64,000 bases of DNA from Aurantiacibacter poecillastricola (GCF_030730945.1 NZ_JAVAMS010000001.1:434001-498000), one strand, 5' to 3'. Counted from the first letter of the stretch, positions 16,382 to 27,007 are shown. Translations and numbers: made by a program. The notes: generated by a model from the sequence alone, not told the origin.

Positions 16382-16394
16382 AGGAGTAGACGCG

Positions 16395-17369
16395 ATGCCC
16401 CGCTATCAGAACATCTTCACGCAGGTCCAGCTCGTCGCCCCGGACGAAGGCGGCATCGCGCTCCCGCACGGAGACGAACCGCGCATCCCGCTGTTCTCGC
16501 GCAGCAATGTCATGGGACGGCTGGGGCAAGGCCAGCTTGGCCCCATCTATCTCGGGTGGAGCGGGATCGCCTCGCTAATCCTTGGCTTCCTCGCCTTCGA
16601 GATCATCGGGCTCAACATGCTCGCCTCGGTCAACTGGGATCCGATCCAGTTCGTGCGCCAACTGCCGTGGCTGGCGCTGGAACCGCCGGGGCCGGAATAC
16701 GGCTTCTCCCCATTCGTGCCACTGGCAGAGGGTGGCTGGTGGATACTTGCAGGTTTCTGCCTCACCGCCTCCATACTGCTGTGGTGGGTGCGCACCTGGC
16801 GCCGTGCCAAGGCGCTGGGCATGGGCACGCATGTCGCCTGGGCGTTTGCCTGCGCCATCTGGCTCTATCTCGTGCTGGGCTTCATCCGCCCGCTGTTCAT
16901 GGGGAGTTGGGCAGAAGCGGTGCCATTCGGCATCTTCCCGCACCTCGACTGGACCGCGGCGTTCTCGATCCGGTACGGCAACCTGTTCTACAATCCCTTC
17001 CACTGCCTCTCCATCGTGTTCCTCTACGGCTCCACGCTGCTCTTCGCGATGCATGGCGCCACGATCCTTGCGGTGGGCCGCTATGGCGGGGAGCGCGAGA
17101 TCGAGCAGATCACCGATCGCGGCACCGCGGCCGAGCGGGCGGGCCTGTTCTGGCGCTGGACGATGGGCTTCAACGCCACGATGGAATCGGTGCACCGCTG
17201 GGCGTGGTGGTTCGCCGTGCTGACGACGCTGACCGGCGGGATCGGCATCCTGCTGACCGGCACCGTGGTCGACAACTGGTATCTGTGGGCGCAGGAACAC
17301 GGATACGCACCCTCCTATCCCGCCAGCGGGATAGCCGATCCTGCCGGCCTCGGGAGTATAGTGGAATGA
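16395..17369 (+). CDS. pufM: Photosynthetic reaction centre M subunit
   Basis: A 324-residue partner of PufL with five membrane helices. The blocks [31 protein letters not shown] and [10 protein letters not shown] hold the bacteriochlorophyll and iron ligands and the menaquinone/ubiquinone site. AAGGAG at the end of the pufL stop region gives a ribosome site. The stop overlaps pufC by four bases, linking the cytochrome subunit to reaction-centre translation. Confidence 0.98.
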   Translation: MPRYQNIFTQVQLVAPDEGGIALPHGDEPRIPLFSRSNVMGRLGQGQLGPIYLGWSGIASLILGFLAFEIIGLNMLASVNWDPIQFVRQLPWLALEPPGPEYGFSPFVPLAEGGWWILAGFCLTASILLWWVRTWRRAKALGMGTHVAWAFACAIWLYLVLGFIRPLFMGSWAEAVPFGIFPHLDWTAAFSIRYGNLFYNPFHCLSIVFLYGSTLLFAMHGATILAVGRYGGEREIEQITDRGTAAERAGLFWRWTMGFNATMESVHRWAWWFAVLTTLTGGIGILLTGTVVDNWYLWAQEHGYAPSYPASGIADPAGLGSIVE

Positions 17370-18460
17370 CACTTTCGCGCCTTCCCCTCGCCGCGACTGC
17401 ATTGCTGGCGGGGTCGCTCACCCTCGCCGGCTGCGAACTCGCTCCCAAGGTCTCGCAGCAGAACGGCTATCGCGGCACCGGCATGGACCAGATCCGCATT
17501 GCCGAATCCGAAATCCGCGACGACGTGCCGCCCCCGCCCTACGAGCTGCCCCCGCCCGGCGGGCAGACCGCTGGCGAATTCTACGAGAACGTGCAGGTGC
17601 TCGGCAACGTCTCGGTAGACGAGTTCAATTACCTGATGGCGGCGCTCACCGAATGGGTCGCGCCGGAGGAAGGCTGCAACTACTGTCACAACCCTGCGAA
17701 CATGGCGTCGGACGAGGTCTATACCAAGACGGTCGCACGCTCGATGATCCAGATGACGCAGGCGGCCAATGCCAACTGGACCGATCACGTCGGCAATACC
17801 GGCGTCACCTGCTGGACATGCCACCGCGGGAACAACATCCCCGAGGCACACTGGAGCCTTCCGGCAGACGTCGCCTCGCGCAGCATCATCGGCAATCGCA
17901 GCGGCCAGAACGAGCCAACCTCCAACACCGCGTGGTCCTCGCTGCCGCAGGGCGCCGTCGCGAGATACCTGCTGGGCGAGGTGGAGCCCGAGGACATTCG
18001 CGTGGCCTCGCGCACGATGCATCCCACGCCCGCCAATACCCGCACGACGATGGGAACCGAGCCGACCTACGCGCTGATGATGCACATGTCGGATTCGCTG
18101 GGCGTAAACTGCACCTATTGCCACAATAGCCAGTCCTTCTCGGACTGGAACATCAGCACGCCCCCGCGCCAGACGGCGTGGCACGGCATCCGCATGGTGC
18201 GTAACCTGAACGGGGGCTACATCACGCCGCTGCAACCGATCTTCCCGGAGAACCGCCTTGGTCCGGCGGGCGATCCCTTCAAGGTGAACTGCACCACCTG
18301 CCACCAAGGCCAGAACCTGCCGCTGGGCGGGGTCCCGATGGTACAGGACTATCCCTCGCTGCAAATGGCTCCCCTCGCATGGGATCCGGCTGCGGCAGTG
18401 CAAGGCGATACCGGCATGGCCGCAGATGACGAGGATGGCCTCGTGGAAAGCACGCAGTAG
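17366..18460 (+). CDS. pufC: Reaction-centre tetraheme cytochrome c subunit (lipoprotein)
   Basis: A 364-residue periplasmic electron donor to the photooxidised special pair. A signal peptide ends in the lipobox LAGC with Cys23 as the lipid-anchored residue. Four haem-binding motifs are present: CNYCH (about 104), CWTCH (149), CTYCH (249) and CTTCH (309), the full set for a tetraheme subunit. Methionine ligands are likely in the preceding helices (for example SMIQMTQAA and ALMMHMSDS). It ends 3 bases from the stop of a convergent small gene. Confidence 0.97.
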   Translation: MTLSRLPLAATALLAGSLTLAGCELAPKVSQQNGYRGTGMDQIRIAESEIRDDVPPPPYELPPPGGQTAGEFYENVQVLGNVSVDEFNYLMAALTEWVAPEEGCNYCHNPANMASDEVYTKTVARSMIQMTQAANANWTDHVGNTGVTCWTCHRGNNIPEAHWSLPADVASRSIIGNRSGQNEPTSNTAWSSLPQGAVARYLLGEVEPEDIRVASRTMHPTPANTRTTMGTEPTYALMMHMSDSLGVNCTYCHNSQSFSDWNISTPPRQTAWHGIRMVRNLNGGYITPLQPIFPENRLGPAGDPFKVNCTTCHQGQNLPLGGVPMVQDYPSLQMAPLAWDPAAAVQGDTGMAADDEDGLVESTQ

Positions 18461-18463
18461 GCC

Positions 18464-18712
18464 CTAGCGGCGCGTGCGGCGGGCAAGGTCTGCCAGGTGC
18501 ACCGGAAAGGCCAGCGTCAGCGGAAGGGCGATCCAGTACCACGCCGCTTCGGTCAGCGCGGCGCGCAGGCCGAGCAGGATCAGCGCGGCGGGCAGCAGCA
18601 CGAGCAGCGCGCCCGTCACGCTCCAGCGTTTCCACACGAGGATGACGAATTCCGCCGCCAGCACAGCCAGCACGACGTCCACCGCGCGCCCACTGGCGAA
18701 GAACTGCTCCAC
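18464..18712 (-). CDS. Small multi-span membrane protein (82 aa), function unknown
   Basis: An 82-residue hydrophobic protein with two or three membrane segments (about residues 10-27, 32-49 and 58-74) and an Arg-rich C-terminus. It starts with GTG 5 bases after the tspO stop, on the same strand, so it is the last gene of the aerR-to-tspO run. No family is recognised. Its place suggests a membrane accessory for pigment or reaction-centre assembly, which is inference. Confidence 0.6.
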   Translation of the reverse strand: MEQFFASGRAVDVVLAVLAAEFVILVWKRWSVTGALLVLLPAALILLGLRAALTEAAWYWIALPLTLAFPVHLADLARRTRR

Positions 18713-18717
18713 GCCCC

Positions 18718-19203
18718 TTAGCCGAACGTGCCGTTAAGCTGGACGACTTCCCAGTTCAGCGCGCCGGCAACCGTGACCCAGGCGAGATAGGGCACCAGCA
18801 GCAGGCCTGCGACCTTCGAGAGGCGGCCGCAATAGACGATCAGCACGAGGATCGAGAGCCACAGGGCTATCAGCTCGTAGAAGGCAAGGTCCGGGCGCTC
18901 CATGCGGAAGAACAGCAGGCTCCAGAGGATATTGAGAAAACCGTTCAGTGCGAACAGGCCGATCACCATGTCCGCCACCTTGCGATTTGGCGCCTTGCTC
19001 CAGGCAATCACGCCGGAGACCGCGGCGAGCGCAAAGATAGCGGTCCAGGCGATGGGAAAGGCGGCGCGCGGCGGCGTCCAATCGGGCTTGGCAAGCCCTT
19101 CGTACCACGGGCCCAGATTCGTTATCGTCCCGCCAAGCACTGCCACGATCACCGCTGCGAAGGCAGCGATGCCGATGGGCAATATCCAGCTGCGGCTGAT
19201 CAT
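18718..19203 (-). CDS. tspO: TspO/MBR (translocator) family protein, copy 1
   Basis: A 161-residue protein with five predicted membrane helices and the family landmarks PWYEGLAKPDWTPP, FPIAWT, NILWSLLFF and VPYLAWV near the C-terminus, ending in LNWEVVQLNG. TspO binds porphyrins and in Rhodobacter sphaeroides negatively modulates photosynthesis gene expression in response to oxygen. Here it overlaps the bchP stop by four bases, so it is co-expressed with pigment genes. A second, clearly related copy lies at 42473-42958. Confidence 0.93.
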   Translation of the reverse strand: MISRSWILPIGIAAFAAVIVAVLGGTITNLGPWYEGLAKPDWTPPRAAFPIAWTAIFALAAVSGVIAWSKAPNRKVADMVIGLFALNGFLNILWSLLFFRMERPDLAFYELIALWLSILVLIVYCGRLSKVAGLLLVPYLAWVTVAGALNWEVVQLNGTFG

Positions 19204-20393
19204 GCTGCAGGCCTGAGGCCCAGCAGGTGGGCGCAATCCTTGAAGAAGATTTTCGCATGCGCAAACGGCCGGGCGCGCACCAGCTTCTTGTTCATATAGG
19301 CCTGCCAGGTGAGTTGTTGCACGTCCCGGTCGGCGCACATGGAAACGAAGCGCTCGCGCCGCTTGTCGCTCGAATACCAGAAATGCTGCATGATCCCGAG
19401 GACCCAGAACACCCGGCCATGCAGGCGCATGAAGTCGCGACGGGCGTGCTTGAGCGTCGCCGGATCGGAGCTGGCGATGAAGGCGTCGGCAGTCTGCGCG
19501 GCGATGCGCCCGCAGGCCATCGCGTAGTAGATCCCCTCGCCGGAGGCCGGGGCGACGACGCCTGCGGCATCGCCCGTCACCAGCACGTCCTTCCCGTTGT
19601 CCCAGCGCTTCAGCGGCTTCAGCGGAATGGGCGCGCCCTCGGTGCGCACGGTCTCGCATTCGGCAAGGCCCAGGTCGCCGCGCATCCGCGAGACCGCGCC
19701 GCGCAGGGAGAAGCCCTTGTTGGCGCTGCCCACCCCGATGCTGGACGTCTTCCCGTGCGGGAACACCCAGCCGTAGAAATCGGGCGAGAGGCGGCCCTGG
19801 TAGAACACATCGCAGCGGCCCGCGTCGAAGCCCTGCGGCGTGCTTTCCGGAGAGCGGATGATCTCGTGATAGGCGAAGACGCAGCGCATGTTCTCGGCCT
19901 CGGCGATGTTCTCGCGGGCCACGGCAGAGCGCGCTCCGTCCGCCCCGATCACCAGCTTGGCGCGCACCTTGTGGATCCCCCCGCCCCGCTCTGTGCGATA
20001 GCAGACGAGGGGCATGTCCCCGCCGTCACGCTCTATCTCCACGAATGTCCCGGTGCGCCGCTCGGCCCCCGCCAGCGCAGCACGCTCGCGCAGCCATTCG
20101 TCGAACACGTCGCGATCGACCATGCCGACAAAGCCGATCTCGCCCACCGGCATGTCCACCTGCCGATCCGACGGCGCGATCATGCGAGCGGATCGTGCCC
20201 GCGCGACCAGCAGCGAATGGGGAACCTCGAACTCCTCCAGCAGGCGCGGCGGCACCGCGCCACCGCACGGCTTTATCCGCCCCGCCCGGTCCAGCAGCAG
20301 CACGTTTCGCCCGGCCCGCGCCAGGTCCCATGCAGCAGTCGAGCCCGAAGGCCCGCCGCCGACCACGACGACATCGTATTCCCGCTCGCTCAT
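19200..20393 (-). CDS. bchP: Geranylgeranyl reductase
   Basis: A 397-residue FAD-dependent reductase that converts the geranylgeranyl tail of bacteriochlorophyll to phytyl by three hydrogenations. The FAD-binding GGGPSGS is at residues 12-18 and GDAAGVVAPASGEGIYYAM is the second flavin motif; IKPCGGAVPPRLLEEF is a family marker. It overlaps both neighbours by four bases, between the PucC-like transporter and tspO. Confidence 0.95.
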   Translation of the reverse strand: MSEREYDVVVVGGGPSGSTAAWDLARAGRNVLLLDRAGRIKPCGGAVPPRLLEEFEVPHSLLVARARSARMIAPSDRQVDMPVGEIGFVGMVDRDVFDEWLRERAALAGAERRTGTFVEIERDGGDMPLVCYRTERGGGIHKVRAKLVIGADGARSAVARENIAEAENMRCVFAYHEIIRSPESTPQGFDAGRCDVFYQGRLSPDFYGWVFPHGKTSSIGVGSANKGFSLRGAVSRMRGDLGLAECETVRTEGAPIPLKPLKRWDNGKDVLVTGDAAGVVAPASGEGIYYAMACGRIAAQTADAFIASSDPATLKHARRDFMRLHGRVFWVLGIMQHFWYSSDKRRERFVSMCADRDVQQLTWQAYMNKKLVRARPFAHAKIFFKDCAHLLGLRPAA

Positions 20394-21715
20394 GTTCCGG
20401 CCATCCTCGTCTGCCCCGTTTCACTCCGCCTGCCCGTCGCCCGCCCGGCCAGCAGCGCCGCGCATACGAACAGCGCCGCCTCGGCGGCAAAGATCGTCTG
20501 GAACGCGGCCCCGTCCTGTCCCTGCATGCGCCGCGCTATGTCCACGCCCAGCGCGCCGATGAGGCCGCCAAGGCCAAAGGCGATGGCCTGCGACGCGCCC
20601 CACACGCCCATGCGGATGCCCTCGCGGCTTTTCCTGCCCTTGCCAGCCAGCCCCATCATGGCGCCGATGGCGGCGACGGCGAACAGGCCGTTGCAGAAAC
20701 CCAGCGCGAAGACATTCGCCTCCAGCGGCCACGGCATGCCCACACGCGCTGCCGTTGCAAGGCCAACCAGCGCTAAGGCGGAGCCGAGGCAGCCGGTGAT
20801 GATCCAGTGGCGCAGCTCTCCCGGAAGCCGTCCGGCAAAGGCGCTGCCCCCGATGCCCGAGGAGATCATGCCGAGCAGCACGCCGCCATGCTGCAGGCCC
20901 GAAAGGCTGGTAGACTGGCCGGGCGTCATCGCGAAGACGAGGCCCGCGAAGGGCTCGAGGATCAGGTCCTGCATGGAATAGGCCAGCATCGAGACGAAGA
21001 TGAAGGCGGTGAAGCGGCGCGCTTCGGGGTCGTCGAGTATGTCGCGGATGGCATCTGCGAAACCGGCAGTGTCCCTCGCCGCGCCATGCCGGGCGAGAGG
21101 CACCATCCGAGCTTCGAGCCGGAACATCGCAAGCCACGACAGCGCCAGCGCGGCCATAACGACGCCGCCGGAAACGACGGCCAGTCGCGCCTCGCTGAAG
21201 GGATCGAGCAGCGCTCCGGCAACGCCCGCCGCCAGCACGATGCCCGCCACCATCATGATCCAGGTGACGGCCGCCGCCGCCGCGCGCCGCTGCGGCACCA
21301 CGCCCGAGGCCAGCAGCGCCAGCATAGAGGTTCCCGCCGCGCCTACGCCCGCGCCGATCATCGTGAAGGCGAGGATCGCCAGCGCAAAAGCCAGCACCGG
21401 ACGCGCCGCCATCATGGTCGTCGCATCCACCGCCAGCAACGCGCCAAGGCCGAGCACGCACATCCCGCCCAGCACCCACGGCGTGCGCCGCCGCCCGAGG
21501 TCGGAGCCGTGTCCCCACAAGGGCCGCGACAGCTGCACGGCGTAATGCCACGCCACCAGCCCAGCGGGAATGGCGGCTGCCATGGCGTATTCGACCACCA
21601 TCACGCGGTTCAGCAGCGAGGTCGCCAGCATCACGATCATGCCGATGGACGCCTGCACCGCGCCGAGGCGAATGATGGCGAACCAGCCCAGCCCCTCTCC
21701 CGTTTTTCGGTGCAT
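20390..21715 (-). CDS. PucC/BCH1-family membrane protein between bchG and bchP
   Basis: A 441-residue major-facilitator-type protein with about 12 membrane helices. It belongs to the PucC/LhaA/Orf428 group: LLNRVMVVEYAMAAAIPAGL and the internal PLWGHGSDLGRRRTPW loop are typical. In purple bacteria the copy between bchG and bchP (often called orf428 or bch2) is thought to help deliver pigment or assemble antenna. It shares one base with the bchG stop and four with bchP. A second family member, lhaA, is at 33716-35146. Confidence 0.9.
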   Translation of the reverse strand: MHRKTGEGLGWFAIIRLGAVQASIGMIVMLATSLLNRVMVVEYAMAAAIPAGLVAWHYAVQLSRPLWGHGSDLGRRRTPWVLGGMCVLGLGALLAVDATTMMAARPVLAFALAILAFTMIGAGVGAAGTSMLALLASGVVPQRRAAAAAVTWIMMVAGIVLAAGVAGALLDPFSEARLAVVSGGVVMAALALSWLAMFRLEARMVPLARHGAARDTAGFADAIRDILDDPEARRFTAFIFVSMLAYSMQDLILEPFAGLVFAMTPGQSTSLSGLQHGGVLLGMISSGIGGSAFAGRLPGELRHWIITGCLGSALALVGLATAARVGMPWPLEANVFALGFCNGLFAVAAIGAMMGLAGKGRKSREGIRMGVWGASQAIAFGLGGLIGALGVDIARRMQGQDGAAFQTIFAAEAALFVCAALLAGRATGRRSETGQTRMAGT

Positions 21716-22617
21716 CAGATATATCCTCCCAGACCCAGTGCAGCTGCCAGCATGCCGAGGACGTAAAGCGTCACGCCCGTCGCGCTGTAGCGCGGTGCCT
21801 CGCGGGCCGGATCGGATAGCAGCCGCGGCATGAGGGCGAACTGCGCGGCGAGGCTTACTGCGACGACGCTCGCGGAAATGGCCATGTCCCAGCGCCAGAG
21901 CAGCGCGATCACCACCATTTGCGGCAGCGCCATTACCGCGCAGGCGAGGCGCGCGGCTGGCGCGACTCCCAGCGTTACCGGCAGAGAGCGCAGGCCCGTG
22001 GCCCTGTCACCCTCAACGGCTTTGAAGTCGTTCAGTGTCATGATCCCGTGCGCGCCGAGGCTGTAGAGCCCCAGCACCAGCAGGATATCGAGGCCGGGCA
22101 GCGTGCCTGCCATCACCGCGGCGCCGGTAAACCAGCTCAGCCCTTCATAGGTGAGAGCGACCACGGCCGGACCCAGCCAGCCGCTGGTCTTCAGGCGGAA
22201 TGGCGGGGCGCTGTAGGCCCATGCGCAGGCGAGGCCGAACACCGTGGCCGCCAGAACCCACGGTCCGACGGCCCAGGCGACCAGCAGGGACAGGGCGGTT
22301 CCGATTATTGCAATCCACAATCCCCAGCGCCCGGCCACGCGACCGGAGGGGATAGGCCGGTCGGGCTCGTTGATGGCGTCGACATGGCGGTCGAACCAGT
22401 CGTTCACGGCCTGGCTGGTGCCGCAGACCAGCGGGCCAGTCAGCGCGATCCCGGCGACGAGGAAGAACCAGCGCCCGTCCACCGACGCGCCGGACGAGAC
22501 GACGCCGCACATGAAGGCCCACATGGGCGGAAACCAGGTGATGGGCTTGAGAAGCGCCAAGACATCGCGAGCCGCCGGGGGCGGCGCCATCGGAGTCGAG
22601 ACAGCCATTCGCGCCAT
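21715..22617 (-). CDS. bchG: Bacteriochlorophyll synthase (tail prenyltransferase)
   Basis: A 300-residue UbiA-family integral membrane enzyme that esterifies bacteriochlorophyllide a with geranylgeranyl or phytyl diphosphate. The first Asp-rich motif NDWFDRHVD is at residues 72-80 and is followed by PDRPIPSG; the second, NDFKAVEGDR, is near residue 200. The start lies 4 bases from a predicted PpsR operator and no clear ribosome site is seen, so a short or absent leader is possible. It heads the bchG-pucC-like-bchP-tspO-orf82 run. Confidence 0.96.
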   Translation of the reverse strand: MARMAVSTPMAPPPAARDVLALLKPITWFPPMWAFMCGVVSSGASVDGRWFFLVAGIALTGPLVCGTSQAVNDWFDRHVDAINEPDRPIPSGRVAGRWGLWIAIIGTALSLLVAWAVGPWVLAATVFGLACAWAYSAPPFRLKTSGWLGPAVVALTYEGLSWFTGAAVMAGTLPGLDILLVLGLYSLGAHGIMTLNDFKAVEGDRATGLRSLPVTLGVAPAARLACAVMALPQMVVIALLWRWDMAISASVVAVSLAAQFALMPRLLSDPAREAPRYSATGVTLYVLGMLAAALGLGGYI

Positions 22618-22620
22618 GGG

Positions 22621-22664
22621 TGAAGGCTATACCTGACAGTATAGTCCGTCAAACAAATTTGACA
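22621..22664 (-). promoter_or_regulatory. Tandem PpsR-like operator and promoter upstream of bchG
   Basis: On the plus strand CGT-N12-ACA spans 22647-22664, with near-perfect arms GTCAAA and TTTGAC. A weaker TGA-N12-ACA spans 22621-22638, exactly 8 bases away. On the minus strand a TATACT -10-like box lies 17 bases after GTGTCA, placing the promoter inside the operator. The region also separates ppsR from bchG. Confidence 0.6.
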
Positions 22665-22682
22665 CTGATTTTCGGCAAGTGC

Positions 22683-24104
22683 CTAGTCGGGTTCGGCTTC
22701 CAGATTGCCGAGGCCATAGCGATGCAGCTTGGAATACAGACTCTGCCTGCTCAGCCCAAGTATTTCCGCGGCGGAAGCGCGATTGTCGGAGGTGTAGGCT
22801 AGCGCTGCCTCGATGCACAGCCGCTCGATAAGGTCGGTGCTCTCGCGCACGATTTCCTTCAGCGACATGCGCCCGACGAGCTCGGTCAATTGCTCCACCG
22901 ATCGCGGCATGTCCTGCGAGGTGGGCGGCAGGTCGCGCAAGCGGCGCCCGATCGGGCGGATGACGAAGCCGTAATGCGGATCGTCGCCTTCCGTGCGCAC
23001 GGCCGAAAGCTCCACAGGCTCGGGGTCTTCGCCCTCCTGGATGCCGACCACCGTGCCGACATTGCGCGCAAAGCCGTGCTTCGCAAGCTGCGCGCCGATC
23101 AGTTCGAGATCGATGCCCGGCCGTCCCACCAGCTGGCCCAGCGGGCGTCCACGCAGTTGGTCTTCGCTGGCGGCCTTCACCAGCTCCACGAAGGCGAGAT
23201 TGGCTGCTTCCACCACCATGTCGCTGTCGGTCATCACGAAAGCGTCGGGCATGGACTCCACGATGTCGATCGTGGCCGAGAGGTTCGCAGGCGCGCCCTG
23301 GTGAAGGGATTCCAGCCGCACGAAGATGAACTGTCCGCCATCCTGCCGGAAGGCGGAGGCGGAGAGGTTGAACTCCTCCTCCCGCTTGCCTAGCACCATC
23401 GAAACCGGCGCGACCGAGCGCGCCGCGCCGGCCGAACCGAGGAAGGAAATGAGGCGGTCCCGCTCTGCCCTCGGCACGAGCGCGGTTACCTTGCCGCCCG
23501 GCAGGCTGCCGGGCTTCACGCCGAGGATCTCGTGCGCGGCGGGGTTCGCTTCGCGAACGCGGAAGCTGTCTCCCTCGACGATTAGCACCGGCTGGGAGGA
23601 CATTTCGAACAGCAGGCGATAGCGCGTCTCGACCTGGCGCAGCCGCATGTAGTCGCGTTCCAGCGATTGCTGCGCCTGCAGGATGCGCTGCTGCATCGCC
23701 GCCGCTTCCCGCATGTCGCGCCCGAAGGCGATCGACCGACCGCCCTCCCCCACGCTGATGAGTACGTAGCGCACCGGCACGTCGCCATCGACCGTGCGGT
23801 GATTGACCTGCCGCCAGTGCTGCGTCTCGCCCTTGCGGGCGCCCGCCAGCATCTCCATCACCTTGCCGCGGCTCTCGATGGTGACGGTCTCCATCCAGTC
23901 GCGCCCGATCCAGTCGGCGAATTCCGGGAATTCACGCGGATTGGCAGTGGCATCGAGGATGCGCCCCTGCTCGTCCAGCAGCAGCGAGATGTCACCCGCA
24001 ACCATGGCCAGTTTCAGCGCAGCTTCCGCATCGAGCATGTCGAACACCCCGGCGGCGTCGCCGAAAGGTTGCTTGCCCTCGATACTGTGCTTTCGGGTCA
24101 GCAT
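22683..24104 (-). CDS. ppsR: PpsR/CrtJ transcriptional repressor of photosynthesis genes
   Basis: A 473-residue repressor. It has an N-terminal PAS domain (about 25-140), a Q-rich helix, two more PAS domains (about 165-280 and 290-400) and a Fis-type helix-turn-helix at the C-terminus (about 425-467, ending SRQSLYSKLHRYGL). PpsR represses bch, crt and puf genes under oxygen or light by binding TGT-N12-ACA. The ATG at 24104 is chosen for its GGAG spacing; an upstream in-frame ATG at 24161 would overlap aerR. Only one cysteine is present, Cys430 in the HTH region. It follows aerR by 13 bases. Confidence 0.95.
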   Translation of the reverse strand: MLTRKHSIEGKQPFGDAAGVFDMLDAEAALKLAMVAGDISLLLDEQGRILDATANPREFPEFADWIGRDWMETVTIESRGKVMEMLAGARKGETQHWRQVNHRTVDGDVPVRYVLISVGEGGRSIAFGRDMREAAAMQQRILQAQQSLERDYMRLRQVETRYRLLFEMSSQPVLIVEGDSFRVREANPAAHEILGVKPGSLPGGKVTALVPRAERDRLISFLGSAGAARSVAPVSMVLGKREEEFNLSASAFRQDGGQFIFVRLESLHQGAPANLSATIDIVESMPDAFVMTDSDMVVEAANLAFVELVKAASEDQLRGRPLGQLVGRPGIDLELIGAQLAKHGFARNVGTVVGIQEGEDPEPVELSAVRTEGDDPHYGFVIRPIGRRLRDLPPTSQDMPRSVEQLTELVGRMSLKEIVRESTDLIERLCIEAALAYTSDNRASAAEILGLSRQSLYSKLHRYGLGNLEAEPD

Positions 24105-24117
24105 CTGCTGCTCCGTA

Positions 24118-24996
24118 CTAGGGGACGACAGCCCTCGAAACCGGAACGAGTTGATCAGCAAAGGCGAGAGCGCTGCGACAATCGGGTGCCGTGCCGTCGG
24201 CGCCCGTCGCGTGGACGAACCCCGGATCGCTCTGCGGCAGCCTTCCGCCTATGATTATCTTTACGTCAGGATTCTTGGACACGCTTCGTATTGAATTGAC
24301 AAAGTCCGAGGCGGTGCCGCTAGGGCAGTCGCAACTAAGCGTCAATCCCACAATGTCGAAAGCCTGCTCCGCCACGGCCTGCAGCAGGTCGCGGCGGCGC
24401 GGATCGATAAGGACCTCGCTCTGCCAACCCGCGAGCGCAAATGTCTCCTCTACCATCAGCGTGCCGAAACTGTGCTGGTCGCCGGGCATCGGCGAGAACA
24501 GCGCGCTGCGCGGTCGCGGGCGCATCTCCTTCTGGGCAAGGCCGCGAATGGCCAGCTCGCGCATCACCTCCTGCAGCCGCCACAGCCCCATCGTCACGTC
24601 GATGAAATCGCAGCTGTCGTCTTCCCACATCTGGCCCAGCCGCCTGGCAGAGGGCGCGAGCAGTTCCACGAAGATCTCTTCGGTCGGCACGCCCCTGTCG
24701 AGGAAGCGTTCGACGACGGCCAGCAGTTCGTGGCTTTCCATCTCCAGCGGGAGGGGGGCGAACATCGCCGCTTCGGCAGGGGTGACCGGATCATTGCAGA
24801 CAGGTGTTCGAACCGTTTGCGCGCCGGAACTGACGACCAGCAGGCGCGGTATCACCTCGCGCTCGATCATCGTGTCGAGATCTGCCGACCGGTAACGGCT
24901 CCCTCGTCTGTTGTCATTGGCCCGTCGATCGCAGTGCCCGGCGTCATCCGCCTCGTCGATGCGCAGTACGGTCCGTATTCCAATCACCGATGCCAT
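24118..24996 (-). CDS. aerR: AerR/PpaA-type antirepressor with cobalamin-binding domain
   Basis: A 292-residue regulator. A helical region (about 70-155) with the light-sensor-like WEDD (124-127) precedes a B12-binding fold with the motif DQHSFG at 173-178 (DxHxxG, lower-axial His175). AerR/PpaA proteins bind cobalamin and counteract PpsR/CrtJ, giving light- and redox-dependent control. The ATG at 24996 has GGGAGAG 7 bases upstream. It is divergent from bchF and lies directly before ppsR, so repressor and antirepressor are made from one transcript. Confidence 0.93.
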   Translation of the reverse strand: MASVIGIRTVLRIDEADDAGHCDRRANDNRRGSRYRSADLDTMIEREVIPRLLVVSSGAQTVRTPVCNDPVTPAEAAMFAPLPLEMESHELLAVVERFLDRGVPTEEIFVELLAPSARRLGQMWEDDSCDFIDVTMGLWRLQEVMRELAIRGLAQKEMRPRPRSALFSPMPGDQHSFGTLMVEETFALAGWQSEVLIDPRRRDLLQAVAEQAFDIVGLTLSCDCPSGTASDFVNSIRSVSKNPDVKIIIGGRLPQSDPGFVHATGADGTAPDCRSALAFADQLVPVSRAVVP

Positions 24997-25126
24997 AGTC
25001 AGACTCTCCCGGTCTGGGCGGCGCGGATTGCGTCGGCCTGTCCGGGAAGGATTTCTGCGATCCGACTCCGAACCGGAGCCGACCCTACGCCTGTTCGGCC
25101 GATTTACCAAATCGTCTCCACACTAC

Positions 25127-25160
25127 TGTCAATCTGTCTTGTCGTCAGGATAGATTGACA
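25127..25160. promoter_or_regulatory. 34-bp PpsR-like dyad between aerR and bchF
   Basis: TGTCAATCT at 25127-25135 and AGATTGACA at 25152-25160 are perfect 9-base inverted repeats with a 16-base centre. The right part reads as CGT-N12-ACA (25143-25160) and the left as TGT-N12-TCG (25127-25144). Each arm contains a TTGACA -35-like box pointing outward. Plus-strand -10 candidate: TAGTCT at 25179-25184, 18 bases away. Confidence 0.65.
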
Positions 25161-25217
25161 CTGTTAGCGAAAGAGGCGTAGTCTTCATTCCAAGCCGACG
25201 GAGGATAGTCGTTCGGT

Positions 25218-27004
<1,787 letters not shown>

Positions 27005-27007
27005 GCG

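Noticed and set aside
24105..24161. Longer ppsR start at 24161
   Set aside because: It would overlap aerR by 44 bases; the ATG at 24104 has a GGAG and gives the usual PpsR length.
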